From Synergistaceae bacterium (GTDB lineage: Bacteria; Synergistota; Synergistia; Synergistales; Synergistaceae), in contig JAUNSQ010000077.1 in the NCBI GenBank assembly GCA_030539135.1, positions 1 to 7,456 of the forward strand: a DNA stretch of 7,456 bases, in the 5' to 3' direction. The notes beneath the pieces are model-generated. The model worked only from the letters and a program-made list of their open reading frames with translations. It made no database searches and was not told the DNA's origin. The translations under genes were made by a program, and so were the position numbers. Shown piece after piece: positions 1 through 5,788 of this stretch. Positions within the stretch are counted from its first letter, which is position 1; every line of letters begins with the position of its first letter.

Positions 1-1
1 T

Positions 2-199
2 CCGCAGAAGGAAAGGGTCATTCAGGGGCTTCGCAGAATAAGCAAACCGGGCCGTCGTATATATGTCGGCAAAGACGAGCTCCCGAAAGTAATGGGTGGA
101 CTCGGTATTGCTATGATATCAACGTCAGCTGGACTTATGACCGACGCTGAAGCCCGCAAACGCGGACTCGGCGGAGAAGTCGTATGTTACATCTGGTAA
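2..199 (+). CDS. rpsH: 30S ribosomal protein S8, C-terminal part (5' end outside window)
   Basis: S8 binds the central domain of 16S rRNA early in 30S assembly. Only the last 65 codons are present, about half of a usual ~130-residue S8, and the open frame runs off the left edge of the window. The translation contains the S8 hallmarks in order: GLRRISKPGRR, YVGKDELPKVMGGLGIA, the STSAGLMTD turn and the terminal GGEVVCYIW. The STS-G-MTD block and the GGEV-CYIW end form the family's C-terminal rRNA-binding domain. It is followed after 14 bases by rplF, as in most spc operons. In E. coli S8 represses spc translation by binding the rplE mRNA region; that site would lie upstream, so nothing can be said about it here. 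The identity is very secure. Confidence 0.97.
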   Translation, partial: PQKERVIQGLRRISKPGRRIYVGKDELPKVMGGLGIAMISTSAGLMTDAEARKRGLGGEVVCYIW

Positions 200-200
200 T

Positions 201-208
201 GGAGGTGG
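201..208 (+). promoter_or_regulatory. Ribosome-binding site deciding the TTG start of rplF
   Basis: GGAGGTGG leaves eight bases between GGAGG and the TTG at 214. It decides the start because the only nearby in-frame ATG (199) overlaps this site and is closed by TAG at 211. Confidence 0.8.
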
Positions 209-213
209 CATAG

Positions 214-756
214 TTGTCAAGAATTGGACGTAAACCTATTGCCCTTCCAAAGGGCGTTGAAGTAAAAGTCGACGGCAGGCACATCTCTGTCAAGGGAGCC
301 AAAGGCACGCTTGAGATGGATATGATGCCGCAGATCAATGTTTCGCTCGAAGACGGCCAGCTCATCGTAAGCCGTGAAAACGAGTCGAAACCTGTCCGCG
401 CTGCGCACGGCATGACGCGCGCCCTGATCAACAACATGGTCACAGGCGTCAACGACGGTTTTGAGAAAATTCTCGAGATCGTTGGTGTAGGTTACCGCGC
501 GGCAATGCAGGGCAAAAATCTTGTTCTCAGCCTTGGTTACTCACATACGATCGAAGTCGTTACTCCAGCAGGTATCGAGTTCGCGTGTGAGTCTCCAATC
601 AAAATAGTAATTCGCGGAATCGACAGGCAGCTAGTTGGCCAGGTCGCTTCAAACGTTCGCGGCTACCGCCCGCCTGAACCCTATAAGGGCAAAGGCATCA
701 GGTACGCCGGCGAATACGTGATCCGCAAAGCCGGTAAGGCCGGCGCCAAGAAATAG
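214..756 (+). CDS. rplF: 50S ribosomal protein L6
   Basis: L6 is a two-domain 23S rRNA-binding protein near the factor-binding site and stalk base of the large subunit. The product is 180 residues, a normal bacterial length. It begins SRIGRKPIALPKGV, the canonical L6 N-terminus, and carries the C-terminal signature PPEPYKGKGIRY at residues 153-164, followed by a basic lysine-rich tail. The start is TTG at 214. It is chosen because GGAGG (201-205) lies 8 bases upstream and because the family always starts with M-SRIG. The in-frame ATG at 199 runs into TAG after four codons and is unusable. The gene lies 14 bases after rpsH and 16 before rplR. Nothing is missing or unusual in the protein. Confidence 0.98.
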   Translation: MSRIGRKPIALPKGVEVKVDGRHISVKGAKGTLEMDMMPQINVSLEDGQLIVSRENESKPVRAAHGMTRALINNMVTGVNDGFEKILEIVGVGYRAAMQGKNLVLSLGYSHTIEVVTPAGIEFACESPIKIVIRGIDRQLVGQVASNVRGYRPPEPYKGKGIRYAGEYVIRKAGKAGAKK

Positions 757-759
757 GGC

Positions 760-766
760 GAGGTGA
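760..766 (+). promoter_or_regulatory. Ribosome-binding site deciding the TTG start of rplR
   Basis: GAGGTGA lies six bases before the TTG at 773. No ATG or GTG in the rplR frame precedes the conserved N-terminus without an intervening stop, so TTG is the best start. Confidence 0.75.
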
Positions 767-772
767 AGGACG

Positions 773-1138
773 TTGATTAATAATCGCAGTCGTAATGAAA
801 TGCGTGAGCTCCGCCATCGTCGCCTCAGGAGAGATGTCTCAGGCACAGAGGAGCGCCCGCGTTTGGCGGTATTTGGCAGTTCAAAACATATCTATGCTCA
901 GATCATTGATGACACAAAGGGGACGACGCTTGTCTCCGCTTCTACAATGGAAGCGTCATTCAAAGATACGAAGAGCACAGGCAATCAGGACGCTGCAAAA
1001 GCGATCGGCAAACTTATTGCTGAGCGCGCTCTGGCTCAGAATGTTAGCGAGGTCGTATTTGACAGAGGCGGTCATGTCTATCATGGCAGGATCAAAGCCC
1101 TTGCGGATGCAGCCCGTGAAGCTGGCCTGAAATTCTAG
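773..1138 (+). CDS. rplR: 50S ribosomal protein L18
   Basis: L18 binds 5S rRNA and, with L5 and others, docks it onto the central protuberance of the 50S subunit. The 121-residue product has the standard layout: a very basic N-terminal tail (RHRRLRRDVSG, residues 13-24), the core RPRLAVFGSSKHIYAQIIDD (28-47), and the conserved C-terminus FDRGGHVYHGRIKALADAAR starting near residue 96. The start is TTG at 773, six bases after GAGGTGA (760-766). The overlapping GTG at 763 is closed by TAA after five codons. This is the second TTG start in a row after rplF. Spacing is 16 bases to each neighbour, consistent with one polycistronic transcript. Confidence 0.97.
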   Translation: MINNRSRNEMRELRHRRLRRDVSGTEERPRLAVFGSSKHIYAQIIDDTKGTTLVSASTMEASFKDTKSTGNQDAAKAIGKLIAERALAQNVSEVVFDRGGHVYHGRIKALADAAREAGLKF

Positions 1139-1154
1139 TAGGAGGCAGAGAAAC

Positions 1155-1673
1155 GTGGCTAAAGAAAAACCTGATAACAAATCATACAGCAGCAAAGGCC
1201 TCGAGCTTACCGAGAGGATAGTTTCCATCAACCGCGTCAGCAAGGTCGTCAAAGGCGGTAAACGTTTCCGCTTCAGCGTGCTTGTTGCAGTAGGCGATGG
1301 AATTGGACAGGTAGGGCTCGGGACAGGCAAAGCCAAAGAAATTTCTGAAGCGATGCGCAAAGGTATCGAGCATGCCAAAAAGAACCTTGTCGACCTCAAG
1401 AAGGTTGGACATACAGTTCCCCATCCCATCATCGGGAAGTTTGGCGCGGCGCAGGTACTTCTACGTCCGGCAGCTCCGGGAACCGGAGTTATCGCAGGCG
1501 GCGCTGTTCGCGCGATAATGGAACTTGGCGGAGTCAAGGATATCCTTACAAAGTCTATCGGCAGAACCTCAAACCCGATAAATGTTGCCTATGCGACCAT
1601 GTCAGCGGTCAAGAACCTCAGGACTCCTGAGGAGATCAACCGCCTTCGTGGCAAAGAGCGCAAGGAAGCCTAG
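1155..1673 (+). CDS. rpsE: 30S ribosomal protein S5
   Basis: S5 sits at the mRNA entrance and decoding region of the 30S subunit and contributes to translational accuracy. The 172-residue product shows the N-terminal double-stranded-RNA-binding-like domain (ERIVSINRVSKVVKGGKRF, residues 20-38, then VAVGDGIGQVGLGTGKA) and the C-terminal domain with GTGVIAGGAVRAIMELGGVK (109-128) and GRTSNPINVAYAT. The KGGKRF loop (33-38) corresponds to the loop where spectinomycin-resistance changes map in E. coli, and it looks wild-type here. The start is GTG at 1155, nine bases after TAGGAGG (1139-1145). Confidence rests on near-continuous match to the family pattern. Confidence 0.98.
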   Translation: MAKEKPDNKSYSSKGLELTERIVSINRVSKVVKGGKRFRFSVLVAVGDGIGQVGLGTGKAKEISEAMRKGIEHAKKNLVDLKKVGHTVPHPIIGKFGAAQVLLRPAAPGTGVIAGGAVRAIMELGGVKDILTKSIGRTSNPINVAYATMSAVKNLRTPEEINRLRGKERKEA

Positions 1674-1685
1674 GAGGTATATACG

Positions 1686-1868
1686 ATGGCTAAACTTCGC
1701 ATAACATGGAAAAAGAGCACTGTAGGACGCTGTCCCCATCAGGAAAGAGTCGTAAAGGCGCTCGGGCTCCACAGATTGAATGAGACTGTTTACCACAATG
1801 ACTCCCCTCAAATCAGGGGGATGGTCAACACCATCGGTCATTTGCTGGATTGGTCTGTTGAAGAATAG
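1686..1868 (+). CDS. rpmD: 50S ribosomal protein L30
   Basis: L30 is a small 23S rRNA-binding protein of the large subunit, lacking in some bacterial groups. The 60-residue product is the usual bacterial length and reads AKLRITWKKSTVGRCPHQER, then VVKALGLHRLNETVYHNDSP, QIRGMVNTIGHLL and a short acidic end. The S-G-P/HQ-T/RVKALGL-R core and the IRGM-N-I-HLL helix identify the family. It starts with ATG eight bases after AGGAGGT (1672-1678), which itself overlaps the rpsE stop codon. It keeps the standard place between rpsE and rplO, 12 and 11 bases away. Presence of rpmD is a weak argument against lineages that have lost L30. Confidence 0.97.
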   Translation: MAKLRITWKKSTVGRCPHQERVVKALGLHRLNETVYHNDSPQIRGMVNTIGHLLDWSVEE

Positions 1869-1879
1869 GAGGTGCTGCC

Positions 1880-2326
1880 ATGAAAATTTGTGATCTGGCC
1901 CCCGCAGAGGGCTCGCGCAAAACTAAAAAACGTCTCGGTCAGGGACTTGGCAGCGGTCAGGGAAAGACGGCCGGTAAAGGCCACAAGGGTCAGAAGGCTC
2001 GTAAGAGCCCGGATATCCGCGCCAACTTTGAAGGCGGGCAGATGCCGCTTGCCCGTCGTATCCCGAAACGTGGATTCAGCAACTTCCGCTTTGCCGTGAA
2101 GTATGAGGTAGTGAATGTCGCTGAGTTAGAAGATCGTTTTGAGGCCGGCGCAGAAGTCAACGCTGTCGTATTGTACGAACTACGTTTGATTTCAGCCCCC
2201 GACAAACCGGTTAAAATCCTCGGTGTTGGAGATCTGTCCAAAAACCTTACAGTACATGCCGATGCCTTTAGCGCTTCTGCGGCAAAGAAAATAGAAGCAG
2301 CTGGCGGAAAGGCAGAGGTGATCTAA
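1880..2326 (+). CDS. rplO: 50S ribosomal protein L15
   Basis: L15 is a late-assembly protein of the 50S subunit whose extended basic N-terminal arm threads into 23S rRNA. The 148-residue product has that glycine- and lysine-rich arm (KKRLGQGLGSGQGKTAGKGH, residues 16-35, then KGQKAR), the conserved FEGGQMPLARRIPKRGFSN block (50-68) and the C-terminal globular signature KILGVGDLSKNLTVHADAFS followed by SAAKKIEAAGG. It starts with ATG seven bases after AGGAGGT (1867-1873), which again overlaps the preceding stop codon. Its TAA stop (2324-2326) directly abuts the GTG start of secY with no spacer, so the two are likely translationally coupled. Confidence 0.98.
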   Translation: MKICDLAPAEGSRKTKKRLGQGLGSGQGKTAGKGHKGQKARKSPDIRANFEGGQMPLARRIPKRGFSNFRFAVKYEVVNVAELEDRFEAGAEVNAVVLYELRLISAPDKPVKILGVGDLSKNLTVHADAFSASAAKKIEAAGGKAEVI

Positions 2327-3619
2327 GTGATAGACTCCTTCCGGGATGCCTTCAGACTGCCCGATCTTAAGCGTCGGATACTGTTTACTCTGGCCGCTCT
2401 GTTTATATATCGCGTTGGCTCACATGTGCCGACACCCGGTGTCGACGCTGCTGCCCTCGGGAAGCTTTTTGAACAGGGTGGAGTTCTGGGGTTCCTGGAC
2501 CTCTTTGCCGGCGGAGCGCTGAGCAGATTTAGTATCTTTGCTCTGGGCGTTACGCCTTATATCAACGCAAGCATTGTCATACAGCTCTTAGCGGTTGTCA
2601 TGCCAAGCCTTGAGAAGATGCAGAAAGAGGGAGAAGAAGGACGTAAAAAGGTCGTACAGTACACAAGGTACGGTACAATCGTTTTTGCACTGATTCAGGC
2701 TGTCGGAATGACAGGCTGGCTGAGAAATCTTGGAATATACACCGGCAGTTGGCTTGACCTTATGCTTGTGGCCGTTACTTTGACCACCGGCGCGGTCGCC
2801 GTCATGTGGATCGGCGAAATAATGTCAGACCACGGGATCGGCAACGGCATATCGCTGCTTATCTTTGCGGGTATAGTCGTAAGAGTGCCTGAGGCTATCA
2901 TACGCACGCTGTCGCTCGTCAGACTTGGAGAAATGAATATTCTTGTACTGCTTATCGCCGTAGCTATCATGGTCGCGGTAGTAGCCGGATGCGTCATGCT
3001 TCAGGAAGGACAGCGCCGTCTTCCGGTGCAGTATGCGAAACGTATGGTCGGCAACAAGATGTATGGCGGTCAGAGCAGCTTTATCCCGCTCAGGGTCAAC
3101 ACAGCAGGTGTTATCCCTATCATCTTCGCCTCCTCGATCCTGCTCTTCCCTTATACGATAGCCGGACTGTTCCAGGGGCAGATGGCTCAGGCTGTACAAA
3201 AGGCTTTTAGCCCGAGCAGCCCAGTCTATATGACGCTGTATCTCGCTATGATTATATTCTTCTCATATTTCTACACGGCGGTAGTTTTCAAGCCGGAGGA
3301 TATCTCTGACAATATGAAGAAGAACGGCGGATTCATACTTGGTATACGTCCAGGCAGACCGACCACGGACTATATTGAAAAGGTCATGGGCCGCATCACG
3401 CTCGGCGGCGCGGTAGCTCTCGCTATTATCGCGGTCGTCCCGACAATGTTGACAGGGCTCATGAACATCAATACGTTCTATTTCGGCGGCACAGCAGTGA
3501 TAATCGTCGTAGGCGTTGCGCTTGACACTGTACACGAGGTCGAAGGGCAGCTCCTTATGCGTCATTACGAAGGTATTTTGAAGCGTCGCGGCGGCAAGAG
3601 CGGACTTCTTAAACTGTAA
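2327..3619 (+). CDS. secY: Sec translocon channel subunit SecY
   Basis: SecY is the ten-helix pore of the SecYEG channel in the inner membrane; it passes unfolded proteins outward with SecA and inserts membrane proteins. The 430-residue product has the expected ten hydrophobic segments, roughly at residues 18-35, 72-93, 113-133, 143-165, 172-190, 205-225, 258-282, 300-321, 358-378 and 384-401. The plug region is LGFLDLFAGGALSRFS (54-69). Hallmarks include GVTPYINASIVIQLL (74-88), GNGISLLIFAGIV (172-184), RVNTAGVIPIIFASS (256-270) and the basic C-terminus RRGGKSGLLKL. The start is GTG at 2327, immediately after the rplO stop; GAGGTGAT (2315-2322) inside the end of rplO supplies the ribosome-binding site. 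No secY2-type features are seen; it is the housekeeping copy. Confidence 0.99.
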   Translation: MIDSFRDAFRLPDLKRRILFTLAALFIYRVGSHVPTPGVDAAALGKLFEQGGVLGFLDLFAGGALSRFSIFALGVTPYINASIVIQLLAVVMPSLEKMQKEGEEGRKKVVQYTRYGTIVFALIQAVGMTGWLRNLGIYTGSWLDLMLVAVTLTTGAVAVMWIGEIMSDHGIGNGISLLIFAGIVVRVPEAIIRTLSLVRLGEMNILVLLIAVAIMVAVVAGCVMLQEGQRRLPVQYAKRMVGNKMYGGQSSFIPLRVNTAGVIPIIFASSILLFPYTIAGLFQGQMAQAVQKAFSPSSPVYMTLYLAMIIFFSYFYTAVVFKPEDISDNMKKNGGFILGIRPGRPTTDYIEKVMGRITLGGAVALAIIAVVPTMLTGLMNINTFYFGGTAVIIVVGVALDTVHEVEGQLLMRHYEGILKRRGGKSGLLKL

Positions 3620-3636
3620 TCGATCAGGAGGCAGCA

Positions 3637-4284
3637 ATGAGAATAATTCTTATAGGCGCTCCAGGAGCAGGTAAGGGAACGCAGGCGGAAAGCATAAAAG
3701 CAAAGTATCCAATAGCTCATATCTCCACAGGGGATATCCTCAGGGCCAACGTAAAAGCTGGCACGGAGCTTGGTAAGAACGCCAAGGGCTACATGGATGC
3801 GGGCAAACTGGTACCCGACGAGATCATTATCGCTATGGTCGAGTCGCGTCTTCAGGAGGCCGACTGCAAAAGTGGATTTCTTCTTGACGGATTTCCGCGC
3901 ACAACGCCGCAGGCCGAAGCGCTTGACGTTATACTCAAGAAGCTTGGCATTGCCCTTGACGCGGTCATAGACCTTGCTATCGACGACGAAGTCGTAGTAC
4001 AGAGACTGACCACAAGAAGAGGATGCAAATCATGCGGCGCTATTTATAACACGCTGTTCAATCCGACAAAGGTCGAGGGCGTATGTGATAAATGCGGCGG
4101 AGAAGTCATCCAGCGTGACGACGACAAAGAGAGCGTAATACGCAACAGGCTTTCTGTCTTCCACGAACAGACAGCTCCGCTTATCGAATACTACCGCAAG
4201 CAAGGGCTTCTCCATACGATCGATGCCACTGGCGGTAAAGATGCGGTCCTCAATTTTCTTGAAAAGGAAAAAGGCTGCTGTTAA
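3637..4284 (+). CDS. adk: Adenylate kinase, long form with four-cysteine zinc lid
   Basis: This cytosolic enzyme interconverts ATP + AMP and 2 ADP. The 215-residue product has the P-loop GAPGAGKGT (residues 7-15, K13 the phosphate-binding lysine), the AMP-binding HISTGDILR segment and the DGFPRT motif, then a full-length LID domain. The LID carries two CxxC pairs, C130/C133 and C150/C153, the spacing of zinc-binding adenylate kinases of Gram-positive type; enterobacterial enzymes lack these cysteines. The lid therefore probably holds structural zinc (inference). It starts with ATG five bases after AGGAGG (3626-3631). Its TAA shares one base with the map start (TAATG). Two further cysteines end the chain (GCC), which is less usual, with no known role. 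Confidence 0.98.
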   Translation: MRIILIGAPGAGKGTQAESIKAKYPIAHISTGDILRANVKAGTELGKNAKGYMDAGKLVPDEIIIAMVESRLQEADCKSGFLLDGFPRTTPQAEALDVILKKLGIALDAVIDLAIDDEVVVQRLTTRRGCKSCGAIYNTLFNPTKVEGVCDKCGGEVIQRDDDKESVIRNRLSVFHEQTAPLIEYYRKQGLLHTIDATGGKDAVLNFLEKEKGCC

Positions 4285-5054
4285 TGATCACTTTTAAAAG
4301 CGACCGTGATATCGAGAAAATGCGTCGAGCCGGTCGTCTCGTGGCGGATATCCTCAAACTGATGCGGGATATGGTTCGCCCTGGGATAGATACTCTTACT
4401 ATGGACGCGGCGGCAGAAGAGCTGGTTGTCAAATCCGGCGCGAAGCCTGCGTTCAAGGGGTATAAGGTCCCATGGGTCTCCATACCGTTTCCGGGGACTA
4501 TCTGTGCCTCTATAAACGAGGAAGTTGTACATGGAATTCCTTCAAAGGACAGAGTACTAAATGAAGGCGACATTATAAGCATAGATACCGGCGCTTCGCT
4601 TGACGGATTTTTTGGCGACGCGGCCTGTACCTTCGCGGTGGGGAAGATAAGCGAAGCTCGACAGCGGCTGCTCGATGTGACGCTTGAATCCCTGCACTGC
4701 GGAATAGCTGCCATTAAGCCAGGGGCGACCTTAGGCGACGTCGGTAGCGCCGTAGAGCAGCTTGTAACGCCGGCCGGATTTGGGCTTGTTCGCGACTATG
4801 CCGGCCACGGTATTGGCCGCAGGCTTCATGAAGCCCCACAGGTCCCCAATTATGGCGAACCGGGAAGCGGTGTGACATTGAAGTCAAGGATGACCTTTTG
4901 CGTCGAACCTATGGTTATGTCTGGAGAAGAGCGTGTTAAAAACCGTGCCGACCATTGGACGGTAGTGACTGCGGACGGCAGCGATGCCGCGCATTTTGAG
5001 CATTCTCTTCTTGTAACGGACGACGGCGCGGAGATCTTAACGCCTTGGGAATGA
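4284..5054 (+). CDS. map: Methionine aminopeptidase, type I
   Basis: This enzyme removes the initiator methionine from nascent proteins after deformylation, using a two-metal centre in a pita-bread fold. The 256-residue product keeps all five metal ligands: D101 and D112 (SIDTGASLDGFFGDAACTF), H175 (AGHGIGRRLHEAP), E208 (FCVEPMV) and E239 (AHFEHSLLV). The substrate-side histidines H83 (VVHGIPSKD) and H182 are also present. There is no N-terminal zinc-finger extension, so it is the short bacterial form. The ATG overlaps the adk stop by one base; no strong Shine-Dalgarno precedes it, so translation probably depends on coupling to adk. Its stop overlaps the next gene's start in ATGA. Confidence 0.98.
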   Translation: MITFKSDRDIEKMRRAGRLVADILKLMRDMVRPGIDTLTMDAAAEELVVKSGAKPAFKGYKVPWVSIPFPGTICASINEEVVHGIPSKDRVLNEGDIISIDTGASLDGFFGDAACTFAVGKISEARQRLLDVTLESLHCGIAAIKPGATLGDVGSAVEQLVTPAGFGLVRDYAGHGIGRRLHEAPQVPNYGEPGSGVTLKSRMTFCVEPMVMSGEERVKNRADHWTVVTADGSDAAHFEHSLLVTDDGAEILTPWE

Positions 5055-5392
5055 GCGGTACAATTGAAAGAGTGAGTTTCAAGGTGGGCGATATTGTTAT
5101 AGTTCGTCAGGGCAGACATAGAGGCTCTATGTTTGTTGTGGTGGGCACAGAGGGTGAGAGGCGAGTTTTTATAGCTGACGGCGGCGATTATCCGGCGCAG
5201 AAGCCAAAAAAGAAAAACGTACTCCATCTTCAAAGGACACTAATGAATCTCGAAGATGTGGCCGAGCGTGTTGCTGGCGGGAAACCTCTGGACAACGGCT
5301 GGTTGAAACAGAGATTTACCGCGGTTTTGAATAACAGCGACACATCTTGCAAACAGGAGGTTGAAGCTTCTGAATGGCCAAAGAAGAAGTAA
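5051..5392 (+). CDS. KOW-domain RNA-binding protein, L14e-like family
   Basis: The 113-residue product has an N-terminal KOW/SH3-like domain: FKVGDIVIVRQGRHRGSMFV (about residues 10-29), then VVGTEGERRVFIADGG and a basic PAQKPKKKNVLHLQR stretch. This pattern resembles the archaeal/eukaryotic ribosomal L14e group (COG2163) and the small KOW proteins many Clostridia and Synergistota encode between map and infA. The C-terminal half (residues ~61-113) is not a domain I recognise. RNA or ribosome binding is likely from fold and position; the actual role is not established. ATG at 5051 is preferred because it forms an ATGA overlap with the map stop. TTG at 5045 would add two residues and lies at a better distance (11 bases) from GGAG (5030-5033), so the start is not certain. 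The 3' end overlaps infA by 19 bases. Confidence 0.88.
   Translation: MSGTIERVSFKVGDIVIVRQGRHRGSMFVVVGTEGERRVFIADGGDYPAQKPKKKNVLHLQRTLMNLEDVAERVAGGKPLDNGWLKQRFTAVLNNSDTSCKQEVEASEWPKKK
5355..5360 (+). promoter_or_regulatory. Distant ribosome-binding site for infA inside the KOW gene
   Basis: AGGAGG is the only strong Shine-Dalgarno near the infA ATG at 5374 and leaves a 13-base spacer, against 5-9 for most other genes here. The spacer contains the perfect palindrome GAAGCTTC (5363-5370). The assignment is by proximity only. Ribosomes finishing the KOW gene terminate 19 bases inside infA, so re-initiation may also contribute. Confidence 0.6.
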
Positions 5393-5592
5393 TTGAGGTA
5401 AAAGGCACGGTAGTTGAGCCGCTGCCGAATGCCATGTTCCGGGTAGAACTGGAAAATGGCCACAAGATATTGGCTCATGTCTCGGGGAAAATGCGAATGC
5501 ATTTTATTAGGATCCTTCCAGGCGACCGTGTGTTACTACAACTTTCGCCCTATGATCTGACTCGAGGGCGTATAACATACAGGTATAAATAG
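5374..5592 (+). CDS. infA: Translation initiation factor IF-1
   Basis: IF-1 is a single OB-fold protein that occupies the 30S A site and works with IF-2 and IF-3 during initiation. The product is exactly the standard 72 residues and nearly canonical throughout: AKEEVIEVKGTVVEPLPNAM, FRVELENGHKILAHVSGKMR, then FIRILPGDRV and the end LSPYDLTRGRITYRYK. The start is fixed by the family's invariant MAKE beginning. It lies inside the last codons of the upstream KOW gene (19-base overlap). The nearest strong Shine-Dalgarno, AGGAGG at 5355-5360, is 13 bases away, longer than for its neighbours. Its position before rpmJ is typical of Gram-positive-style operons. Confidence 0.99.
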   Translation: MAKEEVIEVKGTVVEPLPNAMFRVELENGHKILAHVSGKMRMHFIRILPGDRVLLQLSPYDLTRGRITYRYK

Positions 5593-5656
5593 AAAGTATT
5601 AACGATGGCAGTCCCACATAGTTGGGATCAAGTAATTTCAAGGAGGTCTACAATAA
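5593..5656 (+). other. Longest intergenic gap (infA-rpmJ), with a small hairpin
   Basis: This 64-base stretch is the only gap above 25 bases in the window. It contains a short inverted repeat, GTCCCA (5611-5616) and TGGGAT (5623-5628), which can form five Watson-Crick pairs plus one G-U pair around a six-base loop. No run of T follows, so it does not look like an intrinsic terminator. The rpmJ ribosome-binding site AAGGAGGT (5640-5647) lies 11 bases after the stem. The hairpin could be a processing site or a weak regulatory element, or chance; a six-pair stem is little evidence. Confidence 0.4.
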
Positions 5657-5782
5657 ATGAAAGTAAGACCGTCGGTCAAACCTATTTGTGAGTATTGTAG
5701 GATAATCAAACGCCATGGCGTAGTACGCGTGATCTGCAGCAAGAACCCGCGTCATAAGCAGCGCCAGGGAGCAAGGAGGTAA
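5657..5782 (+). CDS. rpmJ: 50S ribosomal protein L36, zinc-ribbon form
   Basis: L36 is the smallest 50S protein and stabilises 23S rRNA in the core of the large subunit. The 41-residue product begins MKVRPSVKPICEYC and has the complete zinc-binding set C11, C14, C27 and H33, so it is the zinc-containing (C+) form. Bacterial L36 usually stops after the HKQRQG motif at 37-38 residues; here three more residues, A39-R40-R41, follow. The codons for these (GCA AGG AGG) plus the stop form the rpsM Shine-Dalgarno. The ATG lies nine bases after AAGGAGGT (5640-5647). It is separated from infA by 64 bases and from rpsM by only 6. Confidence 0.97.
   Translation: MKVRPSVKPICEYCRIIKRHGVVRVICSKNPRHKQRQGARR
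5773..5782 (+). promoter_or_regulatory. rpsM ribosome-binding site embedded in the 3' end of rpmJ
   Basis: AAGGAGGTAA is close to a perfect complement of the 16S rRNA 3' end and leaves six bases between its final A and the rpsM ATG. It also encodes the end of L36: AGG AGG gives R40-R41 and TAA is the stop. The site therefore explains both the tail of L36 and the tight rpmJ-rpsM junction. Confidence 0.85.
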
Positions 5783-5788
5783 CGGGTA

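Noticed and set aside
795..1130. 111-codon + strand frame within rplR
   Set aside because: It is an out-of-frame reading of the L18 gene, with no SD of its own and no family resemblance.
956..1537. Long open frame on the - strand (193 codons) across rplR and rpsE
   Set aside because: It lies fully opposite two conserved ribosomal genes and across their junction; its translation is proline/serine-rich low-complexity with no recognisable motif, as expected from antisense codon bias.
3449..3477. TTGACA in secY as the -35 of an internal promoter
   Set aside because: The hexamer 17 bases downstream (TACGTT) matches a -10 poorly, and the sequence encodes conserved SecY residues, so this is probably chance.
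5571..5589. Promoter-like -10 boxes TATAAC and TATAAA at the end of infA
   Set aside because: They fall in the conserved ITYRYK codons, and no -35-like hexamer occurs about 17 bases upstream of either.
5611..5628. Intrinsic terminator after infA
   Set aside because: The stem has only six pairs and is followed by CAAGTAATTTC and not a T-run, so termination is unlikely.
5605..5691. Possible 28-codon mini-ORF (ATG at 5605) running into rpmJ
   Set aside because: No proper Shine-Dalgarno precedes it, it overlaps the rpmJ start out of frame, and its peptide resembles nothing known. A leader-peptide role cannot be supported from sequence.
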